DNA of 64,000 nt from contig NW_024609835.1 in assembly GCF_016920785.2 (NCBI RefSeq), forward strand, positions 174,898,995 to 174,962,994. Direction: 5' to 3'. Below, piece after piece: positions 22,295 through 33,070 of this stretch; the stretch's first letter is position 1, and each line of letters starts with the position of its first letter. The position numbers and the translations under genes are program-made. This stretch comes from Ixodes scapularis (lineage: Eukaryota; Arthropoda; Arachnida; Ixodida; Ixodidae). The notes under the pieces were generated by a model. The model was not told the origin of the DNA and did no database searches. It was given only the letters and a program-made list of their open reading frames with translations.

Positions 22295-23655
22295 ACCACC
22301 TTGTTTCTACTTGCGCGAGAAATGCATATACCCGTACACTGGAAACGCCTGGTGCGACCGACACGGCGGTCGTTTGAGCGTACATGTGTCCTATGCTTGA
22401 GAAGCCTGAATTGTGCACCTTTATGAAGCTGTACGGCAGACGACTCGTTTGTTGTCAATAGCAAAATATTCAGTAAAATTATGAACGCAGTGATAAGTAT
22501 GCTTCCGTGCACATCCATGTGGTTGCACAGCGCAATTGATATTTTCACGCACGTTTTGTCTTCTTAGCTAATAACAGCAAATTATTTATGTTGAATCAAT
22601 CAGCAATCAGAACATATCATTGTCCTATGATTTGGTGACAACGGCTTCCCGGGGTTCCACCGGCACGGGATGTCCGTCCATACAATCAGATGCGCACTGT
22701 TGTGTGGAAGCTTGTGAAAGACAGCTCCCGGGCTGGTCAACTGGTAGTTTGAGCAGGCAGAAACACAAGATCGTGAGCCTATGGACCTTTCGCCAGGCAT
22801 CGCAGTTAGGTATCGGATATGCGGCCCGTGCTCGTATCGTAAACATAACGTCGTTCTCAAATAACAAGAGCGGCGAGACGAAACAGACTGCTCTCAGCTT
22901 CCAACTGTTAGCTTCGAGAAGCGCGCAGCTAGGGCAGCGCAAACTATAGCACATTTGTGTTACGGTGATCACGTGAACACCGTTGAACCAACACCGGGAG
23001 GAGAAACTCACGGCATTATCGTTCAATTTTGCTTTGAAAAGTAAAAGCAAACAAAACGTGAGAATGACGTAGCCATGACTCTGACGTACTAGTCTCAATG
23101 TTGGCTGCTCCAACTCCGTGGTATTGACTGCGCTGTTGAATGTACCTCACGTCGCACGCTGGAGTTATCAGATTTCTGCGTCTTGACTCATTTGAAAGTT
23201 GGCTGGCCAGTTTATTAAATATGTAGACGAAATTAAATCGTAATATTTTACACGTGGTGTTCCTAGATGACACTGGAAAGGGCTGCATAGTTTTCTTAAT
23301 AAAAAAGGTGAAGCGGAGTAGCCTTTTAAACTATTGTCAGGGTATGAACCTTGGCAATAGTGTAATGCCCGGTCATCATAACTTGCATGCTGTTACGATG
23401 TCCAGGTTTATATATTCAAAAGGAATGGAGTAAATTTTAATTGATGATATCCGTGTCCGGGTTACCGATCCGCAATTTGCAATTCTAGGCTTGAGTTGTT
23501 TATTTCTGAAAAATAAACTGCTGCAATGGCTTTTTGTTCCTCTTGCCCGTGTTGAGAACTATAGAATGCAGTTTCGGTTCTCAGGTGATATAGTATACTG
23601 CGTACTAAAGTCGTTTCAGCAACGTTTCTTCTAAGTATATCACTTTCCTAATATT
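22295..23655. other. Unassigned stretch
   Basis: Mixed to AT-rich. Overlapping antisense frames around 22600-23110 are not supported by splice sites or domains. Confidence 0.4.
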
Positions 23656-23657
23656 TA

Positions 23658-23880
23658 CTATAATGCAATGAATGCAAAGGCATTAACGAGCTGGACGGGA
23701 ATAACGATAATAAACCCTGGGGAAGGGGGACAAAGGACAAACACAGCATTAATGAATGTCCGCTCGTTATGTTTTTATTTTCATAGTCACTCATGGCGTC
23801 ACAGCGCTGAACAGAGCTGAACTGTTTGTATTTGTCCTTTGTCCCTTTTGTTCCCATTCTCCAGGAATTATTATTGATAA
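23658..23880. repeat. Repeat F3, copy with internal insertion
   Basis: Left part ATAATGCAATGAATGCAAAG ... GAGCTGGACGGGAATAACGA, right part TTTGTCCTTTGTCCCTTTTG ... TTCTCCAGGAATTATTA. The two sides are inverted relative to each other. The middle (GTCCGCTCGTTATGTTTTTA) recurs at 17095-17165. Compare the compact copy at 40131-40291. Confidence 0.6.
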
Positions 23881-23884
23881 TATT

Positions 23885-25100
23885 GACGTCGTATTTGTCG
23901 AAAGACCTAAGTACCCTGAATCAAAATAAAATTAAAATCAAGCCTACTTTCTTTATTTTCACGAAGTCCCTTTTAAAGTGTGTCGGTTACGATTCCAAAC
24001 AAAATCAATGTCAAAACTATAACCTTGCTTTTTTTTTTTTTTTTTTGTCGGACTTTGGGAGTCCGTGTATTTTCTCTAAATGCATTTCCTAAATGCCTTG
24101 GGAGTGTCTGTCCGATTGAACGGGTATTCCACGATACCCCAACGAGTCAGGACTGACTCCCCGACTGATTCATGAATCTAAAGAACGTATGACTGGTGGA
24201 AATGCCATCGTTTCGACGGGCGCATCTCATGCGCACTTTTCCGCTGCTGCACTTCATGATGGGGATACACCCAGCGTGGCACGGTCACTGCTACGGCTTC
24301 TGCGATCAACACAAAGGTGGGAGAGGGAGGCGGCGGGATGAGAAAATTGGTGCGCTCTTGGGTGCGCTCGTGCGGAAAGCGGAAATCCAGGTTGTCTCGA
24401 GATTTCCCCCACGATTAAAAGTGTCGCGCGCGTGGGACCGCGTCTCCCGAGTTAACGAGTCACTGCTATTGTTCCCCTGGGGACGACGCCGTGTCGCCAA
24501 CGCGGCTCGATTATGAAGGCCTTGAACGCTTCTTCGCTCGATCGTCCTTCGTGGAAGAATTATGCTCGAAGTTGACGACTATGGTGGCAATTAAAGTCGC
24601 TTACACCTCAAGAACAACTAGTGAGAAAAGCTCGGCTCCTCACGGAGCGTTACGAATATCAGCCTTTACGGGGATGAGCTAAGATCCTTTTGTAGTCATT
24701 TCAGAACGGTTATTCGCTATATTATCAGAAAGCATATACCTTGCTTCCAACGTCAAAATAATTTTTTTTCCACTACCAAATCTATTAAGAAACTGCTCAG
24801 CGTAAAACCTGTGCGCAATGTTTCTTTTTTTTTTTTTTTTTTTTAACGTTGTTATAGATCGACACGCGGGCTTGACGTCACGGAGCTGCGGCGGCGCTGC
24901 GATCACGCCGGAGCTACAGGGCCCTTAGCAGGAGCCGGGTGGTCTGGGCACAATTGCGCGCGTTTTGCATGGGCGCCATAGCATTTCAGCTTGCCACAAA
25001 TCTGTGTAGCCGTTAATTGCACCGAAAGGTACAGCAAGAGTAGCGGAGTGAGTTTCCACAAGATCCCGGCGGACTCTGAGAGGCGCAGAAACGGGATAAT
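23885..25100. other. Unassigned stretch
   Basis: Contains T runs (about 24030-24046 and 24826-24843). A short ATG frame near 24202 ends at a weak donor-like AAAGGTGGGA but has no domain and was not called. Confidence 0.4.
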
Positions 25101-25106
25101 ATCCGT

Positions 25107-25164
25107 GGATCGAAACTAATGGTTGCCTCGGGCGGACGCGCGAGGCAACCATTAGTTTCGATCC
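25107..25164. repeat. Perfect hairpin, 24-base arms, 10-base loop
   Basis: Left arm 25107-25130 starts GGATCGAAACTAATGG. Right arm 25141-25164 is its exact complement. Loop GGCGGACGCG. It sits about 150 bases upstream of the hAT-type element. Confidence 0.9.
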
Positions 25165-25443
25165 AGCAAGCAAGCGCGGCTTCCATTTCAATCTCCGTCC
25201 CCGAGGCTTACTTATGCGCAGGGAAACCGTCGCCTGATCGAGACCACCCAGATTTTGTTCCTTCAGTGTTCACGCACAAAGCACCGGCCAAGCGTAGGTC
25301 GGTAACTCGCTACCAGAGTTGGCGGCAACGCGTTACTTTTTTCGGTGACGTAGTAACGTCCTCATTACTTAGTTTAGATAACGCGTAAGGTAGTTACGTT
25401 ACTCCCAAGGCCTGAAAGAAGTAATTTTTTTTTTCGTGCTTTC

Positions 25444-25685
25444 ATACTTCGTCTTACGTTCAGCCCAGACGCAGTCGAGACTAGGAGCCGGTGGGACCAA
25501 TTAGACAGCACCAAAAGGGCACCATCATGGACTTCGTCATCTTTCTGTACATGTTCGATCACCGCTGAACCAACCATAAACAAAAAAAAAAAAAAGGCTT
25601 AGTGACTCCCTCTTTTGACGCTGGTTGATTGGTCCCCTTAGCTCGTAGTGTCGGCTGCGTCTGGATATAAGCTGAAATGAAGTAT
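25444..25685. mobile_element. Fold-back element F4, copy 1, nested in hAT element
   Basis: Arms of about 90 bases: CAGCCCAGACGCAGTCGAGA and GGTGGGACCAATTAGACAGC on the left against their complements on the right. The loop contains ATCATGGACTTCGTCATC. A second copy lies at 33434-33628 with the same loop sequence. Confidence 0.65.
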
Positions 25686-26004
25686 AAGCGCCAAGTCAGT
25701 AATTATGGCACTCCATTCCACCTACCTTCAAAATTGTGCTTGTTTTTTACCCATGCAAAAACTCCCATCTCAGAAAAATGCCGCCGCCCACGCCCTTTGT
25801 CCAGTGTCGAAAAACGCTGCCGCCAAAAAAAAAAAAAACAACAAAAAAAAACAACACTGTTATTGTCAATTTATAAATAAAAAGTAAAGCCAAAGTAACA
25901 TGCGTTACTTTTTATCGGTAACGGTAACGCGTTCCTTTTATCTTGAGGTAACGTTGGTTGGTTACTTGTTCCTTTTATTTGCAAGAAACGAGTAAAGAGC
26001 AAAC

Positions 26005-26515
26005 ACTTGGACGGCAGAATCGTCCGATCCGACAGTCCGAACGCCGCTCCGGATTGCCGCAAACGACAGTTTGACACAAACGCTTCCGACCTTGTCATGC
26101 ACACGACGACCCGTTCGGCTCCTCCCAGGAGATCCAAGCACTCCAGCGGAGGTCCGCGTTCGTAGATCTTTGGTCCCAGACTGACAGTCTAGCTCGCACG
26201 AGCGAAGTTAGGAGCTGGTCCTCGCTAGCGCGTGCATTCTTTGCCGGGGCCATCTTTATCGAATGAATTAGCGGGATCCACACGTCCGGCTTCCTGTCGC
26301 TCGTCCCATTTTCTTGTTCGTCCCGCCAGACCAAGCATGTCATCATGACGTTCGCGCTAGCTGCGCTGTCTTTGGCTGGACGCTTCCGACTGTTCGTCCA
26401 CTGTGCGAAACTATCTGGCACGTTGGACGCACGCTGGAGTGCCAATCCGACGTCTGAAGCGACCAAATTTTTCGGATCAGGCGGTCGTACTGCCGGATCG
26501 GACGTCGGATTGGAT
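26005..26515. mobile_element. TIR element nested in the hAT element
   Basis: Left end TCGTCCGATCCGACAGTCCG, right end reversed CGTCCGATCCGGCAGTACG. It separates GTAACG-rich blocks that are continuous in the related fragment at 59335-59486, which is the evidence that it is an insertion. Interior CpG-rich, no domain seen. Exact ends uncertain. Confidence 0.5.
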
Positions 26516-26591
26516 GAATTTTTCGCGCATGTGTCTCGTGCTTAACGTATTTCGTTACTTTTTGGGTAACGCCTCCAACACTGCTCGCTAC

Positions 26592-26893
26592 ACATCGGAA
26601 GGAGACCGGCGGCAGGACGGAAAAAGCGTTACTCCTTGTCGTGCCTTGTGGTCATGAGAATAAGAACAATATTGTACCCTGACTCGAAGGACGCTGTGTG
26701 TATTTTATCAATTAATAAATACGCTTTCGCAGACCCACAGTCTGCTGGTCTGCTGTGCTGATCCCGCCGGCAGCGCGGAAAGCGGCTTGAAGTAATTGTA
26801 AGCACAGAGTGACCTGTATACGCCTGCAACGTGTCGACCAATAACTAACGTGGCAAAAAAAAGAAAAAATAATTAAACGACGACGTGAGCCAT
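26592..26893. other. Unassigned stretch
   Basis: AT-rich spacer between the hAT element and the short ORF at 26894. No supported feature. Confidence 0.3.
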
Positions 26894-27031
26894 CTACGTC
26901 TGTGGCGGGAACTTAAGCAGTCCTACGGCGTACGGATCGTCTAAGGTGCTGCCCACGCACAGTTTGTCTCGAAACCGCTGTCGTTCAGGCTCGGGTAGCG
27001 CGCTCAAATAGTCGGGCGCAACGTACGACAT
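26894..27031 (-). CDS. Exon-like ORF, 45 codons, possible transposon-gene first exon
   Basis: From an ATG at 27031 the frame reads MSYVAPDYLSALPEPERQRF, then RDKLCVGSTLDDPYAVGLLK, and stops at TAG. The pattern DYLxxLPxxERxRF-x2-KL-x6-DPY resembles the N-terminal part of a large, poorly characterised protein family that is multi-copy in ticks, cnidarians and fish and is probably transposon-related. That resemblance is from memory. The frame is open upstream of the ATG, so the true start is uncertain. The residues after DPY do not continue the family as I recall it, so a splice junction or decay is likely there. A TTAA element begins about 110 bases upstream. Confidence 0.35.
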   Translation of the reverse strand: MSYVAPDYLSALPEPERQRFRDKLCVGSTLDDPYAVGLLKFPPQT

Positions 27032-27142
27032 AAGTTGACAGGAAATGCGACGCGCAAATAAATCTATAAGTGTCTCTACAACGTCAACAACAAGCGCACG
27101 CCATACAACGCAAATGGCGAAAACATATAAAAGGGAAGTTAA

Positions 27143-27815
27143 AGGGGCACTGACACCCCAAAGGTCGTATTTATTTTTATTGTCTAAAACGATGCAAGTT
27201 GCAGTCATAGACACGCAAAAAAAACCGCATCGCGAAAAAAACTTTTCCCGCGCGCGCGCGCGCGCCTTTTTATTTTTGGCGTTTGATTTTCCCGCGTCTC
27301 GCCTCCTCGCTTCTTTTGATCGGTGACGTCAAAAATCAGGAAATTTAGAAGCTTTGTAGGCGACATCTCTATAACATTTAATTACGGCAATCCTAAAACA
27401 TGTTTTTTAATGCAATTGCGAAGGCACTACGGCCCTTCTTTTTGAAATACCAAAAATCGGGAGTTCGTTGTGGTGCCGTCTCCTGGATTTGTATCCTCCA
27501 ACGGAAAACAGGCGACACCGCTCAAAACCGGTCCGCCGCAACGCCGGGGCTAGCTCCTATCCTCCTCGCTTTGGGTCGCCATGGCAACAGCAGGGAGGGG
27601 TGAAAGAAAGGGGACTCTCAGGTCTCCTCAATTTTTGACGTCAAGGCACCGGCGCCGATCGCGCGGGAACTTCGAATTCGGCATTTGGAAATTGTTTTTT
27701 TACTTCACGAATACTGAATTCCCAAATCTCAAATTTTGAGGGTAATGTCCCGGCATCGTTTTCAATCGTTTCGGATAATAAAAAAAAAATATGATTTTGA
27801 TGTGTCAGTGCCCCT
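27143..27815. mobile_element. TTAA-type non-autonomous element, complete ends
   Basis: TTAA on both sides (27139-27142 and 27816-27819). Left terminus AGGGGCACTGACACC, right terminus reversed AGGGGCACTGACACATC, with further complementarity inward (TTTATTTTTATTGTC against its complement). About 673 bp, no transposase. TTAA target and AGGG terminus fit Kolobok; piggyBac also uses TTAA but usually starts CCC. Confidence 0.8.
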
Positions 27816-27819
27816 TTAA

Positions 27820-28299
27820 CGAAAAGGAGGTTAGAGCATTGGTGGAAGGAGACTAGGGAAAACTGAAATTGGTAAAAACAACTAGCACAGCTGGAGAGAG
27901 GAAGGACAGACTAAAATTGGGACACCCTCCCACGTGGCTCCGGCCCAAAGTCTCAACCTTATCTCTCAGTGGGCCTGGTTTTTGGAAAGAACCCCACCAA
28001 GGTTGACCAGAGCAAAATTGGCGACTTCCTCGCTGGGGGGAGAAGGCGGGGGTGCGTTTTCCTTTTCTTTTTGTTACAGCGGAGCTGTTAAAGGCCGACC
28101 TACAAAGACATTTTCCGCGGGAGAATAGGTTTCCTCCTTGCCACCCAGAAAGGAGGAAACCCCTTCTCCTTTCCACGGAGACCAGCCTCCGGACCCGCCC
28201 TTTTTAGGGGAGGAGGAGGAAGGAGTGCGAGAGGGGAGGGAGCGAAGTTCGTTGGGGAGCACTTTCCTACCCTGCGGAAAATGGTTTCGTAAGTCGGCC
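27820..28299. other. Purine-rich unassigned stretch
   Basis: AGG/GGA-rich with TTACAGCGGAGCTGTTAAAG at 28074-28093, a trace of repeat X. GTCGGCCT(T)TAA occurs again at 28293. No gene. Confidence 0.4.
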
Positions 28300-28475
28300 T
28301 TTAAGGGCTAGGTTCCCGAGGATCGTGTCCGGTAGCAAGCAAATGTCGACACAAACCCCTGGACAGCTACCGCCATCTATGAGCGACGGCAGCAACCAGA
28401 CAACCGCCTTGTCGGACTCGCTCATAGATGGCGGCAACCTTTCCAGCGTTTCCACTCTGGTTTTCACGGAGTGGA
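28300..28475 (+). repeat. Repeat X, copy 3, upstream part
   Basis: Reads TTTAAGGGCTAGGTTCCC, TCGACACAAACCCCTGGACA, GCTACCGCCATCTATGAGCG, then an inverted partial duplicate of the last block (CTCATAGATGGCGGCAACC) and CTTTCCAGCGTTTCCACTCTGG. The large array starts immediately after. The downstream part of repeat X resumes at 32213. Confidence 0.6.
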
Positions 28476-28479
28476 AAGG

Positions 28480-31400
28480 CTTAATTTCTCTAGGCATCGT
28501 TCTAGATGTCGTCCTCGAGGTCTTCCTAGAAGTCGTCCTTGAAGTCGTCCTAGGTCGTCCTAGACGTCGTCCTTGAGGTTGTCCTCGAGGTCGCCCTAGA
28601 AGTCATTTCGAGGTCGTCCTAGAGGTCGTCTTAGAAGTCGTCCTTGAGGTCGTCGTAGACGTTGTCCTCGAGGTCGTCCTAGAAGTCATTTCGAGGTCGT
28701 CCTAGAGGTCGTCTTAGAAGTCGTCCTTTAGGTCGTCGTAGACGTTGTCCTCGAGGTCGTCCTAGAAGTCATTTCGAGGTCGTCCTAGAGGTCGTCTTAG
28801 AAGTCGTCCTTGAGGTCGTCGTAGACGTTGTCCTCGAGGTCGCCCTAGAAGTCATTTCGAGGTCGTCCTAGAGGTCGTCTTAGAAGTCGTCCTTGAGGTC
28901 GTCGTAGACGTTGTCCTCGAGGTCGTCCTAGAAGTCATTTCGAGGTCGTCCTAGAGGTCGTCTTAGAAGTCGTCCTTGAGGTCGTCGTAGACGTTGTCCT
29001 CAAGGTCGTCCTAGAAGTTATTTCGAGGTCGTCCTAGAGGTCGTCTTCAAAGTCGTCCTTGAGGTCGTCGTAGACGTTGTCCTCGAGGTCGTCCTAGAAG
29101 TTATTTCGAGGTCGTCCTAGAGGTCGTCTTAGACGTCGTCCTTGAGGTCGTCGTAGACGTTGTCCTTGAGGTCGTCCTAGAAGTCATTTCGAGGTCGTCC
29201 TAGAGGTCGTCTTAGAAGTCGTCCTTGAGGTCGTCGTAGACCTTGTCCTTGAGGTCGTCCTAGAAGTCATTTCGAGGTCGTCCTAGAGGTCGTCTTAGAA
29301 GTCGTCCTTGAGGTCGTCGTAGACGTTGTCCTCGAGGTCGCCCTAGAAGTCATTTCGAGGTCGTCCTAGAGGTCGTCTCGTCCTCGAGGTCGTCGTAGAC
29401 GTTGTCCTTGAGGTCGCCATAGAAGTCATTTTGAGGTCGTCCTAGAGGTCGTCTTAGAAGTCGTCCTTGAGGTCGTCGTAGACGTTGTCCTCGAGGTCGT
29501 CCTAGAAGTCATTTTGAGGTTGTCCTAGAGGTCGTCTTAAAAGTCGTCCTTGAGGTCGTCGTAGACGTTGTCCTCGAGGTCGTCCTAGAAGTCATTTCGA
29601 GGTCGTCCTAGAGGTCGTCTTAGAAGTCGTCCTTGAGGTCGTCGTAGACGTTGTCCTTGAGGTCGTCCTAGAAGTCATTTCGAGGTCGTCCTAGAGGTCG
29701 TCTTAGAAGTCGTCCTGGAGGTCGTCGTAGACGTTGTCCTCGAGGTCGTCCTAGAAGTCATTTCGAAGTCGTCCTAGAGGTCGTCTTAGAAGTCGTCCTT
29801 GAGGTCGTGGTAGACGTTGTCCTTGAGGTCGTCCTAGAAGTTATTTCGAGGTCGTCCTAGAGGTCGTCTTAGAAATCGTCCTTGAGGTCGTCGTAGACGT
29901 TGTCCTCGAGGTCGTCCTAGAAGTCATTATGAGGGCGTCCTAGAGGTCGTCTTAGAAGTCGTCCTTGAGGTCGTCGTAGACGTTGTCCTCGAGGTCGCCC
30001 TAGAAGTCATTTCGAGGTCGTCCTAGAGGTCGTCTTAGAAGTCGTCCTTGAGGTCGTCGTAGATGTTGTCCTCGAGGTCGTCCTAGAAGTCATTTCGAGG
30101 TCGTCCTAGAGGTCGTCTTAGAAGTCGTCCTTGAGGTCGTCGTAAACGTTGTCCTTGAGGTCGTCCTAGAAGTCATCTCGAGGTCGTCCTAGAGGTCGTC
30201 TTAGAAGTCGTCCTGGAGGTCGTCGTAGACGTTGTCCTCGAGGTCGTCCTAGAAGTCATTTCGAAGTCGTCCTAGAGGTCGTCTTAGAAGTCGTCCTTGA
30301 GGTCGTGGTAGACGTTGTCCTTGAGGTCGTCCTAGAAGTTATTTCGAGGTCGTCCTAGAGGTCGTCTTAGAAATCGTCCTTGAGGTCGTCGTAGACGTTG
30401 TCCTCGAGGTCGTCCTAGAAGTCATTATGAGGGCGTCCTAGAGGTCGTCTTAGAAGTCGTCCTTGAGGTCGTCGTAGACGTTGTCCTCGAGGTCGCCCTA
30501 GAAGTCATTTCGAGGTCGTCCTAGAGGTCGTCTTAGAAGTCGTCCTTGAGGTCGTCGTAGATGTTGTCCTCGAGGTCGTCCTAGAAGTCATTTCGAGGTC
30601 GTCCTAGAGGTCGTCTTAGAAGTCGTCCTTGAGGTCGTCGTAAACGTTGTCCTCGAGGTCGCCCTAGAAATCATTTCGAGGTCGTCCTAGAGGTCGTCTT
30701 AGAAGTCGTCCTTGTGGTCGTTGTAGACGTTGTCCTCGAGGTCGCCCTAGAAGTCATTTCGAGGTCGTCCTAGAGGTCGTCTTAGAAGTCGTCCTTGAGG
30801 TCGTCGTAGACGTTGTCCTCGAGGTCGTCCTAGAAGTCATTTCGAGGTCGTCCTAGAGGTAGTCTTAAAAGTCGTCCTTGAGGTCGTCGTAGACGTTGTC
30901 CTCGAGGTCGTCCTAGAAGTCATTTCGAGGTCGTCCTAGAGGTCGTCTTAAAAGTCGTCCTTGAGGTCGTCGTAGACGTTGTCCTCGAGGTCGCCCTAGA
31001 AGTCATTTCGAGGTCGTCCTAGAGGTCGTCTTAGAAGTCGTCCTTGAGGTCGTCGTAGACGTTGTCCTCGAGGTCGTCCTAGAAGTCATTTCGAGGTCGT
31101 CCTAGAGGTCGTCTTAAAAGTCGTCCTTGAGGTCGTCGTAGACGTTGTTCTGAGGTCGTCCTAGAAGTCATTTCGAGGTCGTCCTAGAGGCCGTCTTAGA
31201 AGTCGTCCTTGAGGTCGTCGTAGACGTTGTCCTCGAGGTCGTCCTAGAAGTCAGTTCGAGGTCGTCCTAGAGGTCGTCTTAGAAGTCGTCCTTGAGGTCG
31301 TCGTAGAAGTCATTTCGAGGTCGTCCTTGAGGTCGTCTTAGAAGTCGTCCTTGAGGTCGTCGTAGACGTTGTCCTCGAGGTCGTCCTAGAAGTCATTTTG

Positions 31401-32212
31401 AGGTCGTCCTAGAGGTCGTCTTAGAAGTCGTCCTTGAGGTCGTCGTAGACGTTGTCCTCGAGGTCGTCCTAGAAGTCATTTCGAGGTCGTCCTAGAGGTC
31501 GTCTTAGAAGTCGTCCTTGAGGTCGTCGTAGATGTTGTCCTCGAGGTCGTCCTAGAAGTCATTTCGAGGTCGTCCTAGAGGTCGTCTTAGAAGTCGTCCT
31601 TGAGGTCGTCGTAGACGTTGTCCTCGAGGTTGTCCTAGAAGTCATTTCGAGGTCGTCCTAGAGGTCGTCTTAGAAGTCGTCCTTGAGGTCGTCGTAGACG
31701 TCCTCGAGGTCGTCCTGGAAGTCATTTCGAGGTCGTCCTAGAGGTCGTCTTAGAAGTCGTCCTTGAGGTCGTCGTAGACGTTGTCCTCGAGGTCGTCCTA
31801 GAAGTCATTTCGAGGTCGTCCTAGAGGTCGTCTTAGAAGTCGTCATTGAGGTCGTCGTAGACGTTGTCCTCGAGGTCGTCCTAGAAGTCATTTCGAGGTC
31901 GTCCTAGAGGTCGTCTTAGAAGTCGTCCTTGAGGTCGTCGTAGACGTTGTCCTCGAGGTCGTCCTAGAAGTCATTTCGAGGTCGTCCTAGAGGTCGTCTT
32001 AGAAGTCGTCCTTGAGGTCGTCGTAGACGTTGTCCTCGAGGTCGCCCTAGAAGTCATTTCGAGGTCGTCCTAGAGGTCGTCTTAGAAGTCGTCCTTGAGG
32101 TCGTCGTAGACGTTGTCCTCGAGGTCGTCCTAGAAGTCATTTCGAGGTCGTCCTAGAGGTCGTCTTAGAAGTCGTCCTTGAGGTCGTCGTAGACGTCGTC
32201 CTTGAGGTCATC
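28480..32212. repeat. 3.7-kb minisatellite array: 83-bp monomer made of seven 12-mers
   Basis: The monomer repeats with exact 83-base spacing of the CATTTCG landmark (28604, 28687, 28770, 28853) for about 43 copies. Each monomer is seven variants of a 12-mer close to GTCCTCGAGGTC / GTCGTCCTAGAG, one variant being 11 bases (ATTTCGAGGTC). Short indels occur near 29380, 31300 and 31690. Because 83 is not a multiple of three, no frame stays open, although individual monomers encode VLEVVLEVVL-like stretches. Related 12-mers occur at 38326-38562 and 39925-39985. Confidence 0.96.
29711..30706. repeat. Higher-order repeat: two copies of a six-monomer (498-bp) block
   Basis: Six rare variants recur at exactly 498-base offsets: CGTCCTGGAG (29711, 30209), TTTCGAAGTC (29761, 30259), AGAAATCGTC (29871, 30369), a CATTATGAGGG variant, a GTAGATGTT variant (30063, 30561) and GTAAACGTT (30144, 30642). 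498 is 6 x 83. The blocks differ only near their ends, which indicates a recent segmental duplication within the array. Confidence 0.9.
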
Positions 32213-32275
32213 CCACCATAGTGCAGCTTCGCTGGTCTTCCTTCTTCACCAGAGTGGAAAGACTGAACTATTTTT
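32213..32275 (+). repeat. Repeat X, copy 3, downstream part
   Basis: ACCATAGTGCAGCTTCGCTG and CTTCCTTCTTCACCAGAGTG correspond to the 3' part of repeat X seen at 1637-1740 (reverse) and 6030-6075. Together with 28300-28475 it brackets the array. Confidence 0.6.
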
Positions 32276-32789
32276 TTTTCTTTTTCTTTTGTATTTGCTC
32301 GATCCCTCAGCCTGGTGGCACCCGGCTTGATGATAGTTACAGGGATGTAACTGGGAAAGAGACTGGGTATTTAAGTGGGGGAGGACAGCATTTTCTCATG
32401 CTAGGTGGTGCAAGCTACCGCCCGTTTACAAATGGCATAGCCAATATTATACTGAATAAACTTACTAGTTGAGTTTGAGACGAAGTCTGACTGACTTCTT
32501 TCGCGGTCTCTTCTACTTTTGGTTGTTTCAAGGTTTTATTTTTTTTACACCCAGTGTCAGCTGTGTTAACTTATTGGTAAACTTACATAAGCTCGCCTGC
32601 GCCTTCACTGTGTTTCCTGAATCGGTGCATAGGTTGTAACGTCAATTTTAATGTGAAACGTTCTGGACAGAGGACCCCGCTATAGTTCTACCTCCTCGCC
32701 AATAAAGCGCCGTACACAAATGATCACATGTCCACTCCGCGTTGTCCGGTTAGCCACCCGCGCAGCCACCTTCTGACTTTCCAACTCTT
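32276..32789. other. Unassigned stretch
   Basis: AT-rich to mixed, T runs, no supported feature. Confidence 0.4.
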
Positions 32790-33070
32790 TTCGTGATTGG
32801 TGGCCAGGGAAGAGGAAGTTCCAACCCGTCCATTGTTTCGTTCGGCGGGGCGCACAGGTGGTCGCGTCCGTGCCGGGACTTGTCGCGAGCGGGCGACTCG
32901 CGTGTGCCGCAAAGAGGGCGACGCATGCGGCGCAGGGCGCGAGCGGCGATTCTCCCACGCTGGGGGGAAACCGCTGGCGGTGCACGCGGTCCCCGCCGAG
33001 AGATTCGCGCCGACGATAAGCCCGAACAAAGGACGCTGTGTAGATAAGAGGGCCGCGACACGCGCCAGCG
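32790..33070. promoter_or_regulatory. CpG island
   Basis: Dense CpG with frames of 80-220 codons open on both strands, which is typical for GC-rich DNA lacking stops and is not evidence of a gene. A promoter role is possible but no start site or exon is identified. Confidence 0.3.

Larger units (their letters stand above)
25314..26583. mobile_element. hAT-type non-autonomous element with perfect 8-bp target duplication
   Basis: Starts CAGAGTTGGCGGCAACGCG and ends, reversed, CAGTGTTGGAGGCGTTACCC. Both flanks carry CTCGCTAC (25306-25313 and 26584-26591), an exact 8-bp duplication as expected for hAT. The terminal regions are rich in GTAACG motifs. The interior has two later insertions (25444-25685 and about 26005-26515). 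No transposase frame is recognised, so this is a deleted or MITE-like derivative. Confidence 0.85.

Noticed and set aside
24202..24320. Short ATG frame ending at AAAGGTGGGA as an exon
   Set aside because: Donor match is weak and the peptide shows no recognisable feature.
28325..28576. Leu/Val/Glu repeat protein reading into the array
   Set aside because: The 83-bp period shifts frame in every monomer and in-frame TAG appears; only the first units are open.
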